This document shows positions 19,206 to 34,478 of a DNA stretch of 64,000 nt, in pieces. Source of the stretch: Loxodes magnus (taxonomy: Eukaryota; Ciliophora; Karyorelictea; Loxodida; Loxodidae); assembly GCA_946699065.1 (NCBI GenBank), contig CAMPDV010001740.1:1-64000 (forward strand). Reading direction: 5' to 3'. Under the pieces are notes generated by a model. It ran no database searches. It was not told the origin of the DNA and saw nothing but the letters and a program-made list of their open reading frames with translations. The position numbers and the translations under genes were made by a program. The first letter of the stretch is position 1, and the number at the start of each line of letters is the position of its first letter.

Positions 19206-22200
19206 TAAGAGTTCATCGTATCGGGAAGTTATGATAAGACGGTGAGACTATGGGACGTCAAGACAGGTACCTGTAAGACCATGAGTGGTCACACACATTA
19301 TGTATATGCTGTGGCTATATCCAGTGATTCAGAGTTCATCGTATCGGGAAGTGTAGATAAGACGGTGAGACTATGGGACGTCAAGACAGGTACCTGTAAG
19401 ACCATGAGTGGTCACACAGATTCTGTATCATCTGTGGCTATATCCAGTGATTCAGAGTTCATCGTATCGGGAAGTCATGATAAGACGGTGAGACTATGGG
19501 ACGTCAAGACAGGTACCTGTAAGACCATGAGTGGTCACACTAGTGTTGTATCATCTGTGGCTATATCCAGTGATTCAGAGTTCATCGTATCGGGAAGTCA
19601 TGATAAGACGGTGAGACTATGGGACGTCAAGACAGGTACCTGTAAGACCATGAGTGGTCACACTAGTGTTGTATCATCTGTGGCTATATCCAGTGATTCA
19701 GAGTTCATCGTATCGGGAAGTTATGATTAGACGGTGAGACTATGGGACGTCAAGACAGGTACCTGTAAGACCATGAGTGGTCACACACATTATGTATATG
19801 CTGTGGCTATATCCAGTGATTCAGAGTTCATCGTATCGTGAAGTCATGATTAGACGGTGAGACTATGGGACGTCAAGACAGGTACCTGTAAGACCATGAG
19901 TGGTCACACAGATTCTGTATCATCTGTGGCTATATCCAGTGATTCAGAGTTCATCGTATCGGGAAGTCATGATAAGACGGTGAGACTATGGGACGTCAAG
20001 ACAGGTACCTGTAAGACCATGAGTGGTCACACAGATTCTGTATCATCTGTGGCTATATCCAGTGATTCAGAGTTCATCGTATCGGGAAGTCATGATAAGA
20101 CGGTGAGACTATGGGACGTCAAGACAGGTACCTGTAAGACCATGAGTGGTCACACTAGTGTTGTATCATCTGTGGCTATATCCAGTGATTCAGAGTTCAT
20201 CGTATCGGGAAGTTATGATTAGACGGTGAGACTATGGGACGTCAAGACAGGTACCTGTAAGACCATGAGTGGTCACACTAATTCTGTAAAATCTGTGGCT
20301 ATATCCAGTGATTCAGAGTTCATCGTATCGGGAAGTTATGATAAGACGGTGAGACTATGGGACGTCAAGACAGGTACCTGTAAGACCATGAGTGGTCACA
20401 CTAGTTATGTATATGCTGTGGCTATATCCAGTGATTCAGAGTTCATCGTATCGGGAAGTTATGATAAGACGGTGAGACTATGGGACGTCAAGACAGGTAC
20501 CTGTAAGACCATGAGTGGTCACACAGATTCTGTATCATCTGTGGCTATATCCAGTGATTCAGAGTTCATCGTATCGGGAAGTCATGATAAGACGGTGAGA
20601 CTATGGGACGTCAAGACAGGTACCTGTAAGACCATGAGTGGTCACACAGATTCTGTATATGCTGTGGCTATATCTAGTGATTCAGAGTTCATCGTATCGG
20701 GAAGTTATGATTAGACGGTGAGACTATGGGACGTCAAGACAGGTACCTGTAAGACCATGAGTGGTCACACACATTATGTATCATCTGTGGCTATTTCCAG
20801 TGATTCAGAGTTCATCGTATCGGGAAGTTATGATTAGACGGTGAGACTATGGGACGTCAAGACAGGTACCTGTAAGACCATGAGTGGTCACACTAGTTGT
20901 GTATATGCTGAGGCTATATCCAGTGATTCAGAGTTCATCGTATCGGGAAGTTATGATTAGACGGTGAGACTATGGGACGTCAAGACAGGTACCTGTAAGA
21001 CCATGAGTGGTCACACTAGTTATGTATATGCTGTGGCTATTTCCAGTGATTCAGAGTTCATCGTATCGGGAAGTTATGATTAGACGGTGAGACTATGGGA
21101 CGTCAAGACAGGTACCTGTAAGACCATGAGTGGTCACACTAGTGTTGTATCATCTGTGGCTATATCCAGTGATTAAGAGTTCATCGTATCGGGAAGTTAT
21201 GATAAGACGGTGAGACTATGGGACGTCAAGACAGGTACCTGTAAGACCATGAGTGGTCACACTTTTTCTGTATATGCTGTGGCTATATCTAGTGATTCAG
21301 AGTTCATCGTATCGGGAAGTTATGATAAGACGGTGAGACTATGGGACGTCAAGACAGGTACCTGTAAGACCATGAGTGGTCACACTAGTGTTGTATCATC
21401 TGTGGCTATATCCAGTGATTAAGAGTTCATCGTATCGGGAAGTTATGATAAGACGGTGAGACTATGGGACGTCAAGACAGGTACCTGTAAGACCATGAGT
21501 GGTCACACTAGTGTTGTATCATCTGTGGCTATATCCAGTGATTCAGAGTTCATCGTATCGGGAAGTTATGATAAGACGGTGAGACTATGGGACTTCAAGA
21601 CAGGTACCTGTAAGACCATGAGTGGTCACACTAGTTATGTATCATCTGTGGCTATTTCCAGTGATTCAGAGTTCATCGTATCGGGAAGTTATGATTAGAC
21701 GGTGAGACTATGGGACGTCAAGACAGGTACCTGTAAGACCATGAGTGGTCACACTAGTTATGTATATGCTGTGGCTATTTCCAGTGATTCAGAGTTCATC
21801 GTATCGGGAAGTTATGATTAGACGGTGAGACTATGGGACGTCAAGACAGGTACCTGTAAGACCATGAGTGGTCACACTAGTTATGTATATGCTGTGGCTA
21901 TATCCAGTGATTCAGAGTTCATCGTATCGGGAAGTTATGATAAGACGGTGAGACTATGGGACGTCAAGACAGGTACCCGTAATACCATGAGTGGTCACAC
22001 TAGTTATGTATCATCTGTGGCTATATCCAGTGATTCAGAGTTCATCGTATCGGGAAGTTATGATAAGACGGTGAGACTATGGGACGTCAAGACAGGTACC
22101 TGTAAGACCATGAGTGGTCACACTAGTGTTGTATCATCTGTGGCTATATCCAGTGATTAAGAGTTCATCGTATCGGGAAGTTATGATAAGACGGTGAGAC

Positions 22201-25200
22201 TATGGGACGTCAAGACAGGTACCTGTAAGACCATGAGTGGTCACACTAGTTATGTATCATCTGTGGCTATTTCCAGTGATTCAGAGTTCATCGTATCGGG
22301 AAGTTATGATTAGACGGTGAGACTATGGGACGTCAAGACAGGTACCTGTAAGACCATGAGTGGTCACACTAGTGTTGTATCATCTGTGGCTATATCTAGT
22401 GATTCAGAGTTCATCGTATCGGGAAGTTATGATTAGACGGTGAGACTATGGGACGTCAAGACAGGTACCTGTAAGACCATGAGTGGTCACACACATTATG
22501 TATCATCTGTGGCTATTTCCAGTGATTCAGAGTTCATCGTATCGGGAAGTTATGATTAGACGGTGAGACTATGGGACGTCAAGACAGGTACCTGTAAGAC
22601 CATGAGTGGTCACACTAGTTGTGTATATGCTGAGGCTATATCCAGTGATTCAGAGTTCATCGTATCGGGAAGTTATGATTAGACGGTGAGACTATGGGAC
22701 GTCAAGACAGGTACCTGTAAGACCATGAGTGGTCACACACATTATGTATATGCTGTGGCTATATCCAGTGATTCAGAGTTCATCGTATCGGGAAGTCATG
22801 ATTTGACGGTGAGACTATGGGACGTCAAGACAGGTACCTGTAAGACCATGAGTGGTCACACTAGTGTTGTATCATCTGTGGCTATATCCAGTGATTAAGA
22901 GTTCATCGTATCGGGAAGTTATGATAAGACGGTGAGACTATGGGACGTCAAGACAGGTACCTGTAAGACCATGAGTGGTCACACAGATTCTGTATATGCT
23001 GTGGCTATATCTAGTGATTCAGAGTTCATCGTATCGGGAAGTTATGATTAGACGGTGAGACTATGGGACGTCAAGACAGGTACCTGTAAGACCATGAGTG
23101 GTCACACACATTATGTATCATCTGTGGCTATTTCCAGTGATTCAGAGTTCATCGTATCGGGAAGTTATGATTAGACGGTGAGACTATGGGACGTCAAGAC
23201 AGGTACCTGTAAGACCATGAGTGGTCACACTAGTTGTGTATATGCTGAGGCTATATCCAGTGATTCAGAGTTCATCGTATCGGGAAGTTATGATTAGACG
23301 GTGAGACTATGGGACGTCAAGACAGGTACCTGTAAGACCATGAGTGGTCACACTAGTTATGTATATGCTGTGGCTATTTCCAGTGATTCAGAGTTCATCG
23401 TATCGGGAAGTTATGATTAGACGGTGAGACTATGGGACGTCAAGACAGGTACCTGTAAGACCATGAGTGGTCACACTAGTGTTGTATCATCTGTGGCTAT
23501 ATCCAGTGATTCAGAGTTCATCGTATCGTGAAGTCATGATTAGACGGTGAGACTATGGGACGTCAAGACAGGTACCTGTAAGACCATGAGTGGTCACACT
23601 AGTTATGTATATGCTGTGGCTATATCCAGTGATTCAGAGTTCATCGTATCGTGAAGTCATGATTAGACGGTGAGACTATGGGACGTCAAGACAGGTACCT
23701 GTAAGACCATGAGTGGTCACACTAGTTATGTATATGCTGTGGCTATATCCAGTGATTAAGAGTTCATCGTATCGGGAAGTTATGATAAGACGGTGAGACT
23801 ATGGGACGTCAAGACAGGTACCTGTAAGACCATGAGTGGTCACACTAGTGTTGTATCATCTGTGGCTATATCCAGTGATTAAGAGTTCATCGTATCGGGA
23901 AGTTATGATAAGACGGTGAGACTATGGGACGTCAAGACAGGTACCTGTAAGACCATGAGTGGTCACACTAGTTATGTATATGCTGTGGCTATATCCAGTG
24001 ATTCAGAGTTCTTCGTATCGGGAAGTCATGATTAGACGGTGAGACTATGGGACGTCAAGACAGGTACCTGTAAGACCATGAGTGGTCACACTAGTTATGT
24101 ATATGCTGTGGCTATATCCAGTGATTCAGAGTTCATCGTATCGGGAAGTTATGATAAGACGGTGAGACTATGGGACGTCAAGACAGGTACCTGTAAGACC
24201 ATGAGTGGTCACACTAGTTATGTATATTCTGTGGCTATATCCAGTGATTCAGAGTTCATCGTATCGGGAAGTTATGATAAGACGGTGAGACTATGGGACG
24301 TCAAGACAGGTACCTGTAAGACCATGAGTGGTCACACTAGTTATGTATATGCTGTGGCTATATACAGTGATTCAGAGTTCATCGTATCGGGAAGTGTAGA
24401 TAAGACGGTGAGACTATGGGACGTCAAGACAGGTACCTGTAAGACCATGAGTGGTCACACTAGTTATGTATATGCTGTGGCTATATCCAGTGATTAAGAG
24501 TTCATCGTATCGGGAAGTTATGATAAGACGGTGAGACTATGGGACGTCAAGACAGGTACCTGTAAGACCATGAGTGGTCACACACATTATGTATATGCTG
24601 TGGCTATATCCAGTGATTCAGAGTTCATCGTATCGTGAAGTCATGATTAGACGGTGAGACTATGGGACGTCAAGACAGGTACCTGTAAGACCATGAGTGG
24701 TCACACACATTATGTATATGCTGTGGCTATATCCAGTGATTCAGAGTTCATCGTATCGTGAAGTCATGATTAGACGGTGAGACTATGGGACGTCAAGACA
24801 GGTACCTGTAAGACCATGAGTGGTCACACTAGTGTTGTATCATCTGTGGCTATATCCAGTGATTAAGAGTTCATCGTATCGGGAAGTTATGATAAGACGG
24901 TGAGACTATGGGACGTCAAGACAGGTACCTGTAAGACCATGAGTGGTCACACTAGTTATGTATATGCTGTGGCTATATCCAGTGATTCAGAGTTCATCGT
25001 ATCGGGAAGTGTAGATAAGACGGTGAGACTATGGGACGTCAAGACAGGTACCTGTAAGACCATGAGTGGTCACACTAGTGTTGTATCATCTGTGGCTATA
25101 TCCAGTGATTCAGAGTTCATCGTATCGTGAAGTCATGATTAGACGGTGAGACTATGGGACGTCAAGACAGGTACCTGTAAGACCATGAGTGGTCACACAC

Positions 25201-27971
25201 ATTATGTATATGCTGTGGCTATATCCAGTGATTAAGAGTTCATCGTATCGGGAAGTTATGATAAGACGGTGAGACTATGGGACGTCAAGACAGGTACCTG
25301 TAAGACCATGAGTGGTCACACTAGTGTTGTATCATCTGTGGCTATATCCAGTGATTCAGAGTTCATCGTATCGGGAAGTTATGATTAGACGGTGAGACTA
25401 TGGGACGTCAAGACAGGTACCTGTAAGACCATGAGTGGTCACACACATTATGTATCATCTGTGGCTATATCCAGTGATTCAGAGTTCATCGTATCGGGAA
25501 GTTATGATTAGACGGTGAGACTATGGGACGTCAAGACAGGTACCTGTAAGACCATGAGTGGTCACACTAGTGTTGTATATGCTGTGGCAATATCCAGTGA
25601 TTCAGAGTTCATCGTATCGGGAAGTTATGATTAGACGGTGAGACTATGGGACGTCAAGACAGGTACCCGTAAGACCATGAGTGGTCACACTAGTTATGTA
25701 TCATCTGTGGCTATATCCAGTGATTCAGAGTTCATCGTATCGGGAAGTTATGATAAGACGGTGAGACTATGGGACGTCAAGACAGGTACCTGTAAGACCA
25801 TGAGTGGTCACACTAGTGTTGTATATGCTGTGGCTATATCCAGTGATTCAGAGTTCATCGTATCGGGAAGTTATGATAAGACGGTGAGACTATGGGACGT
25901 CAAGACAGGTACCCGTAAGACCATGAGTGGTCACACAGATTCTGTATCATCTGTGGCTATATCCAGTGATTCAGAGTTCATCGTATCGGGAAGTCATGAT
26001 AAGACGGTGAGACTATGGGACGTCAAGACAGGTACCTGTAAGACCATGAGTGGTCACACACATTATGTATATGCTGTGGCTATATCCAGTGATTCAGAGT
26101 TCATCGTATCGTGAAGTCATGATTAGACGGTGAGACTATGGGACGTCAAGACAGGTACCTGTAAGACCATGAGTGGTCACACACATTATGTATATGCTGT
26201 GGCTATATCCAGTGATTCAGAGTTCATCGTATCGGGAAGTTATGATTAGACGGTGAGACTATGGGACGTCAAGACAGGTACCTGTAAGACCATGAGTGGT
26301 CACACTAGTTATGTATATGCTGTGGCTATATCCAGTGATTCAGAGTTCATCGTATCGGGAAGTTATGATAAGACGGTGAGACTATGGGACGTCAAGACAG
26401 GTACCTGTAAGACCATGAGTGGTCACACTAGTTATGTATATGCTGTGGCTATATCCAGTGATTCAGAGTTCATCGTATCGGGAAGTTATGATTAGACGGT
26501 GAGACTATGGGACGTCAAGACAGGTACCTGTAAGACCATGAGTGGTCACACTAGTGTTGTATCATCTGTGGCTATATCCAGTGATTCAGAGTTCATCGTA
26601 TCGGGAAGTGTAGATAAGACGGTGAGACTATGGGACGTCAAGACAGGTACCTGTAAGACCATGAGTGGTCACACTAGTTATGTATCATCTGTGGCTATAT
26701 CCAGTGATTCAGAGTTCATCGTATCGGGAAGTTATGATTAGACGGTGAGACTATGGGACGTCAAGACAGGTACCTGTAAGACCATGAGTGGTCACACTAG
26801 TGTTGTATATGCTGTGGCTATATCCAGTGATTAAGAGTTCATCGTATCGGGAAGTTATGATAAGACGGTGAGACTATGGGACGTCAAGACAGGTACCTGT
26901 AAGACCATGAGTGGTCACACTAGTTATGTATCATCTGTGGCTATTTCCAGTGATTCAGAGTTCATCGTATCGGGAAGTTATGATTAGACGGTGAGACTAT
27001 GGGACGTCAAGACAGGTACCTGTAAGACCATGAGTGGTCACACTTTTTCTGTATATGCTGTGGCTATATCCAGTGATTCAGAGTTCATCGTATCGGGAAG
27101 TTATGATTAGACGGTGAGACTATGGGACGTCAAGACAGGTACCTGTAAGACCATGAGTGGTCACACTAGTGTTGTATCATCTGTGGCTATATCCAGTGAT
27201 TAAGAGTTCATCGTATCGGGAAGTTATGATAAGACGGTGAGACTATGGGACGTCAAGACAGGTACCTGTAAGACCATGAGTGGTCACACTAGTTGAGTAT
27301 CATCTGTGGCTATATCCAGTGATTCAGAGTTCATCGTATCGTGAAGTCATGATTAGACGGTGAGACTATGGGACGTCAAGACAGGTACCTGTAAGACCAT
27401 GAGTGGTCACACTAGTTATGTATATGCTGTGGCTATATCCAGTGATTCAGAGTTCATCGTATCGTGAAATCATGATTAGACGGTGAGACTATGGGACGTC
27501 AAGACAGGTACCTGTAAGACCATGAGTGGTCACACTAGTGTTGTATCATCTGTGGCTATATCCAGTGATTCAGAGTTCATCGTATCGGGAAGTTATGATA
27601 AGACGGTGAGACTATGGGACGTCAAGACAGGTACCTGTAAGACCATGAGTGGTCACACTTTTTCTGTATATGCTGTGGCTATATCCAGTGATTCAGAGTT
27701 CATCGTATCGGGAAGTTATGATTAGACGGTGAGACTATGGGACGTCAAGACAGGTACCTGTAAGACCATGAGTGGTCACACTAGTTATGTATCATCTGTG
27801 GCTATATCCAGTGATTAAGAGTTCATCGTATCGGGAAGTTATGATAAGACGGTGAGACTATGGGACGTCAAGACAGGTACCCGTAAGACCATGAGTGGTC
27901 ACACTAGTTATGTATCATCTGTGGCTATATCCAGTGATTCAGAGTTCATCGTATCGGGAAGTTATGATAAG

Positions 27972-30308
27972 ACGGTGAGACTATGGGACGTCAAGACAGG
28001 TACCTGTAAGACCATGAGTGGTCACACTAGTTATGTATCATCTGTGGCTATATCCAGTGATTAAGAGTTCATCGTATCGGGAAGTTATGATAAGACGGTG
28101 AGACTATGGGACGTCAAGACAGGTACCTGTAAGACCATGAGTGGTCACACTTTTTCTGTATATGCTGTGGCTATATCCAGTGATTCAGAGTTCATCGTAT
28201 CGGGAAGTTATGATAAGACGGTGAGACTATGGGACGTCAAGACAGGTACCTGTAAGACCATGAGTGGTCACACAGATTCTGTATCATCTGTGGCTATATC
28301 CAGTGATTCAGAGTTCATCGTATCGGGAAGTTATGATAAGACGGTGAGACTATGGGACGTCAAGACAGGTACCTGTAAGACCATGAGTGGTCACACTAGT
28401 TATGTATATGCTGTGGCTATATCCAGTGATTCAGAGTTCATCGTATCGTGAAGTCATGATTAGACGGTGAGACTATGGGACGTCAAGACAGGTACCTGTA
28501 AGACCATGAGTGGTCACACACATTATGTATATGCTGTGGCTATATCCAGTGATTCAGAGTTCATCGTATCGTGAAATCATGATTAGACGGTGAGACTATG
28601 GGACGTCAAGACAGGTACCTGTAAGACCATGAGTGGTCACACTAGTTATGTATATGCTGTGGCTATATCCAGTGATTAAGAGTTCATCGTATCGTGAAGT
28701 CATGATTAGACGGTGAGACTATGGGACGTCAAGACAGGTACCTGTAAGACCATGAGTGGTCACACACATTATGTATATGCTGTGGCTATATCCAGTGATT
28801 CAGAGTTCATCGTATCGGGAAGTTATGATTAGACGGTGAGACTATGGGACGTCAAGACAGGTACCTGTAAGACCATGAGTGGTCACACACATTATGTATA
28901 TGCTGTGGCTATATCCAGTGATTAAGAGTTCATCGTATCGGGAAGTTATGATAAGACGGTGAGACTATGGGACGTCAAGACAGGTACCTGTAAGACCATG
29001 AGTGGTCACACTTTTTCTGTATATGCTGTGGCTATATCCAGTGATTCAGAGTTCATCGTATCGTGAAGTCATGATTAGACGGTGAGACTATGGGACGTCA
29101 AGACAGGTACCTGTAAGACCATGAGTGGTCACACACATTATGTATATGCTGTGGCTATATCCAGTGATTCAGAGTTCATCGTATCGTGAAATCATGATTA
29201 GACGGTGAGACTATGGGACGTCAAGACAGGTACCTGTAAGACCATGAGTGGTCACACAGATTCTGTATCATCTGTGGCTATATCCAGTGATTCAGAGTTC
29301 ATCGTATCGGGAAGTTATGATAAGACGGTGAGACTATGGGACGTCAAGACAGGTACCTGTAAGACCATGAGTGGTCACACTAGTTATGTATATGCTGTGG
29401 CTATATCCAGTGATTAAGAGTTCATCGTATCGTGAAGTCATGATTAGACGGTGAGACTATGGGACGTCAAGACAGGTACCTGTAAGACCATGAGTGGTCA
29501 CACACATTATGTATATGCTGTGGCTATATCCAGTGATTCAGAGTTCATCGTATCGGGAAGTTATGATAAGACGGTGAGACTATGGGACGTCAAGACAGGT
29601 ACCTGTAAGACCATGAGTGGTCACACTAGTTATGTATCATCTGTGGCTATATCCAGTGATTAAGAGTTCATCGTATCGGGAAGTTATGATAAGACGGTGA
29701 GACTATGGGACGTCAAGACAGGTACCTGTAAGACCATGAGTGGTCACACTTTTTCTGTATATGCTGTGGCTATATCCAGTGATTCAGAGTTCATCGTATC
29801 GGGAAGTTATGATAAGACGGTGAGACTATGGGACGTCAAGACAGGTACCTGTAAGACCATGAGTGGTCACACAGATTCTGTATCATCTGTGGCTATATCC
29901 AGTGATTCAGAGTTCATCGTATCGGGAAGTTATGATAAGACGGTGAGACTATGGGACGTCAAGACAGGTACCTGTAAGACCATGAGTGGTCACACTAGTT
30001 ATGTATATGCTGTGGCTATATCCAGTGATTCAGAGTTCATCGTATCGTGAAGTCATGATTAGACGGTGAGACTATGGGACGTCAAGACAGGTACCTGTAA
30101 GACCATGAGTGGTCACACACATTATGTATATGCTGTGGCTATATCCAGTGATTCAGAGTTCATCGTATCGTGAAATCATGATTAGACGGTGAGACTATGG
30201 GACGTCAAGACAGGTACCTGTAAGACCATGAGTGGTCACACTAGTTATGTATATGCTGTGGCTATATCCAGTGATTAAGAGTTCATCGTATCGTGAAGTC
30301 ATGATTAG
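27972..30308 (+). repeat. 13-unit (1599-bp) higher-order repeat
   Basis: Six units at 27972-28709 match 29571-30308 in order: SY/SS TAA, FS/YA, DS/SS, SY/YA TGA, HY/YA TGA with Asn38, SY/YA with both TAA and TGA. The seven units between them share several members in shuffled order, including another HY/YA TGA Asn38 unit near 29188. This fits repeated unequal exchange inside a small neighbourhood. Confidence 0.75.
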
Positions 30309-31292
30309 ACGGTGAGACTATGGGACGTCAAGACAGGTACCTGTAAGACCATGAGTGGTCACACACATTATGTATATGCTGTGGCTATATCCAGTGATTC
30401 AGAGTTCATCGTATCGGGAAGTTATGATAAGACGGTGAGACTATGGGACGTCAAGACAGGTACCTGTAAGACCATGAGTGGTCACACTAGTTATGTATCA
30501 TCTGTGGCTATATCCAGTGATTCAGAGTTCATCGTATCGGGAAGTTATGATAAGACGGTGAGACTATGGGACGTCAAGACAGGTACCTGTAAGACCATGA
30601 GTGGTCACACTAGTTATGTATCATCTGTGGCTATATCCAGTGATTCAGAGTTCATCGTATCGGGAAGTTATGATAAGACGGTGAGACTATGGGACGTCAA
30701 GACAGGTACCTGTAAGACCATGAGTGGTCACACTAGTTATGTATCATCTGTGGCTATATCCAGTGATTCAGAGTTCATCGTATCGGGAAGTTATGATAAG
30801 ACGGTGAGACTATGGGACGTCAAGACAGGTACCTGTAAGACCATGAGTGGTCACACTAGTTATGTATCATCTGTGGCTATATCCAGTGATTCAGAGTTCA
30901 TCGTATCGGGAAGTTATGATTAGACGGTGAGACTATGGGACGTCAAGACAGGTACCTGTAAGACCATGAGTGGTCACACTAGTGTTGTATATGCTGTGGC
31001 TATATCCAGTGATTAAGAGTTCATCGTATCGGGAAGTTATGATAAGACGGTGAGACTATGGGACGTCAAGACAGGTACCTGTAAGACCATGAGTGGTCAC
31101 ACTAGTTATGTATCATCTGTGGCTATTTCCAGTGATTCAGAGTTCATCGTATCGGGAAGTTATGATTAGACGGTGAGACTATGGGACGTCAAGACAGGTA
31201 CCTGTAAGACCATGAGTGGTCACACTTTTTCTGTATATGCTGTGGCTATATCCAGTGATTCAGAGTTCATCGTATCGGGAAGTTATGATTAG

Positions 31293-33014
31293 ACGGTGAG
31301 ACTATGGGACGTCAAGACAGGTACCTGTAAGACCATGAGTGGTCACACTAGTTATGTATATGCTGTGGCTATATCCAGTGATTAAGAGTTCATCGTATCG
31401 GGAAGTTATGATTAGACGGTGAGACTATGGGACGTCAAGACAGGTACCTGTAAGACCATGAGTGGTCACACTAGTGTTGTATCATCTGTGGCTATATCCA
31501 GTGATTAAGAGTTCATCGTATCGGGAAGTTATGATAAGACGGTGAGACTATGGGACGTCAAGACAGGTACCTGTAAGACCATGAGTGGTCACACACATTA
31601 TGTATCATCTGTGGCTATATCCAGTGATTCAGAGTTCATCGTATCGGGAAGTTATGATAAGACGGTGAGACTATGGGACGTCAAGACAGGTACCTGTAAG
31701 ACCATGAGTGGTCACACTAGTTATGTATATGCTGTGGCTATATCCAGTGATTCAGAGTTCATCGTATCGGGAAGTTATGATAAGACGGTGAGACTATGGG
31801 ACGTCAAGACAGGTACCTGTAAGACCATGAGTGGTCACACTAGTTATGTATCATCTGTGGCTATATCCAGTGATTCAGAGTTCATCGTATCGGGAAGTTA
31901 TGATAAGACGGTGAGACTATGGGACGTCAAGACAGGTACCTGTAAGACCATGAGTGGTCACACTAGTTATGTATCATCTGTGGCTATATCCAGTGATTCA
32001 GAGTTCATCGTATCGGGAAGTTATGATAAGACGGTGAGACTATGGGACGTCAAGACAGGTACCTGTAAGACCATGAGTGGTCACACTAGTTATGTATCAT
32101 CTGTGGCTATATCCAGTGATTCAGAGTTCATCGTATCGGGAAGTTATGATAAGACGGTGAGACTATGGGACGTCAAGACAGGTACCTGTAAGACCATGAG
32201 TGGTCACACAGATTCTGTATCATCTGTGGCTATATCCAGTGATTCAGAGTTCATCGTATCGGGAAGTTATGATTAGACGGTGAGACTATGGGACGTCAAG
32301 ACAGGTACCTGTAAGACCATGAGTGGTCACACTAGTTATGTATATGCTGTGGCTATATCCAGTGATTAAGAGTTCATCGTATCGGGAAGTTATGATTAGA
32401 CGGTGAGACTATGGGACGTCAAGACAGGTACCTGTAAGACCATGAGTGGTCACACTAGTGTTGTATCATCTGTGGCTATATCCAGTGATTAAGAGTTCAT
32501 CGTATCGGGAAGTTATGATAAGACGGTGAGACTATGGGACGTCAAGACAGGTACCTGTAAGACCATGAGTGGTCACACACATTATGTATCATCTGTGGCT
32601 ATATCCAGTGATTCAGAGTTCATCGTATCGGGAAGTTATGATAAGACGGTGAGACTATGGGACGTCAAGACAGGTACCTGTAAGACCATGAGTGGTCACA
32701 CTAGTTATGTATATGCTGTGGCTATATCCAGTGATTCAGAGTTCATCGTATCGGGAAGTTATGATAAGACGGTGAGACTATGGGACGTCAAGACAGGTAC
32801 CTGTAAGACCATGAGTGGTCACACTAGTTATGTATCATCTGTGGCTATATCCAGTGATTCAGAGTTCATCGTATCGGGAAGTTATGATAAGACGGTGAGA
32901 CTATGGGACGTCAAGACAGGTACCTGTAAGACCATGAGTGGTCACACTAGTTATGTATCATCTGTGGCTATATCCAGTGATTCAGAGTTCATCGTATCGG
33001 GAAGTTATGATAAG
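31293..33014 (+). repeat. 8-unit (984-bp) tandem duplication
   Basis: The first copy, 31293-32276, is SY/YA TAA+TAG, SV/SS TAA, HY/SS, SY/YA, SY/SS three times, DS/SS TAG. It restarts at 32277 and matches for six units until 33015, where HY/YA replaces the third SY/SS. The open part of the first copy (31539-32276) holds six complete stop-free units apart from its terminal TAG, and the second copy has a similar run of five (32523-33137). Confidence 0.8.
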
Positions 33015-33752
33015 ACGGTGAGACTATGGGACGTCAAGACAGGTACCTGTAAGACCATGAGTGGTCACACACATTATGTATATGCTGTGGCTATATCCAG
33101 TGATTCAGAGTTCATCGTATCGGGAAGTTATGATTAGACGGTGAGACTATGGGACGTCAAGACAGGTACCTGTAAGACCATGAGTGGTCACACTAGTTAT
33201 GTATCATCTGTGGCTATATCCAGTGATTCAGAGTTCATCGTATCGGGAAGTCATGATTAGACGGTGAGACTATGGGACGTCAAGACAGGTACCTGTAAGA
33301 CCATGAGTGGTCACACACATTATGTATCATCTGTGGCTATATCCAGTGATTCAGAGTTCATCGTATCGGGAAGTCATGATTAGACGGTGAGACTATGGGA
33401 CGTCAAGACAGGTACCTGTAAGACCATGAGTGGTCACACACATTATGTATATGCTGTGGCTATATCCAGTGATTCAGAGTTCATCGTATCGTGAAGTCAT
33501 GATTAGACGGTGAGACTATGGGACGTCAAGACAGGTACCTGTAAGACCATGAGTGGTCACACTAGTTATGTATCATCTGTGGCTATATCCAGTGATTCAG
33601 AGTTCATCGTATCGGGAAGTTATGATAAGACGGTGAGACTATGGGACGTCAAGACAGGTACCTGTAAGACCATGAGTGGTCACACACATTATGTATATGC
33701 TGTGGCTATATCCAGTGATTCAGAGTTCATCGTATCGTGAAATCATGATTAG

Positions 33753-34478
33753 ACGGTGAGACTATGGGACGTCAAGACAGGTACCTGTAAGACCATGAGT
33801 GGTCACACACATTATGTATCATCTGTGGCTATATCCAGTGATTCAGAGTTCATCGTATCGGGAAGTTATGATAAGACGGTGAGACTATGGGACGTCAAGA
33901 CAGGTACCCGTAAGACCATGAGTGGTCACACACATTATGTATCATCTGTGGCTATATCCAGTGATTCAGAGTTCATCGTATCGGGAAGTTATGATAAGAC
34001 GGTGAGACTATGGGACGTCAAGACAGGTACCTGTAAGACCATGAGTGGTCACACTAGTTATGTATCATCTGTGGCTATATCCAGTGATTCAGAGTTCATC
34101 GTATCGGGAAGTTATGATAAGACGGTGAGACTATGGGACGTCAAGACAGGTACCTGTAAGACCATGAGTGGTCACACACATTATGTATCATCTGTGGCTA
34201 TATCCAGTGATTCAGAGTTCATCGTATCGGGAAGTTATTATAAGACGGTGAGACTATGGGACGTCAAGACAGGTACCTGTAAGACCATGAGTGGTCACAC
34301 AGATTCTGTATCATCTGTGGCTATATCCAGTGATTCAGAGTTCATCGTATCGGGAAGTTATGATAAGACGGTGAGACTATGGGACGTCAAGACAGGTACC
34401 TGTAAGACCATGAGTGGTCACACACATTATGTATATGCTGTGGCTATATCCAGTGATTCAGAGTTCATCGTATCGTGA
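33753..34478 (+). pseudogene. open run of six WD40 units
   Basis: The types are HY/SS, HY/SS with Cys12 changed to Arg, SY/SS, HY/SS with Asp40 changed to Tyr, DS/SS, HY/YA, ending at a codon-37 TGA. Loss of Asp40 in one blade would remove part of the hydrogen-bond network typical of WD40 repeats, suggesting relaxed constraint even within open runs. Confidence 0.38.
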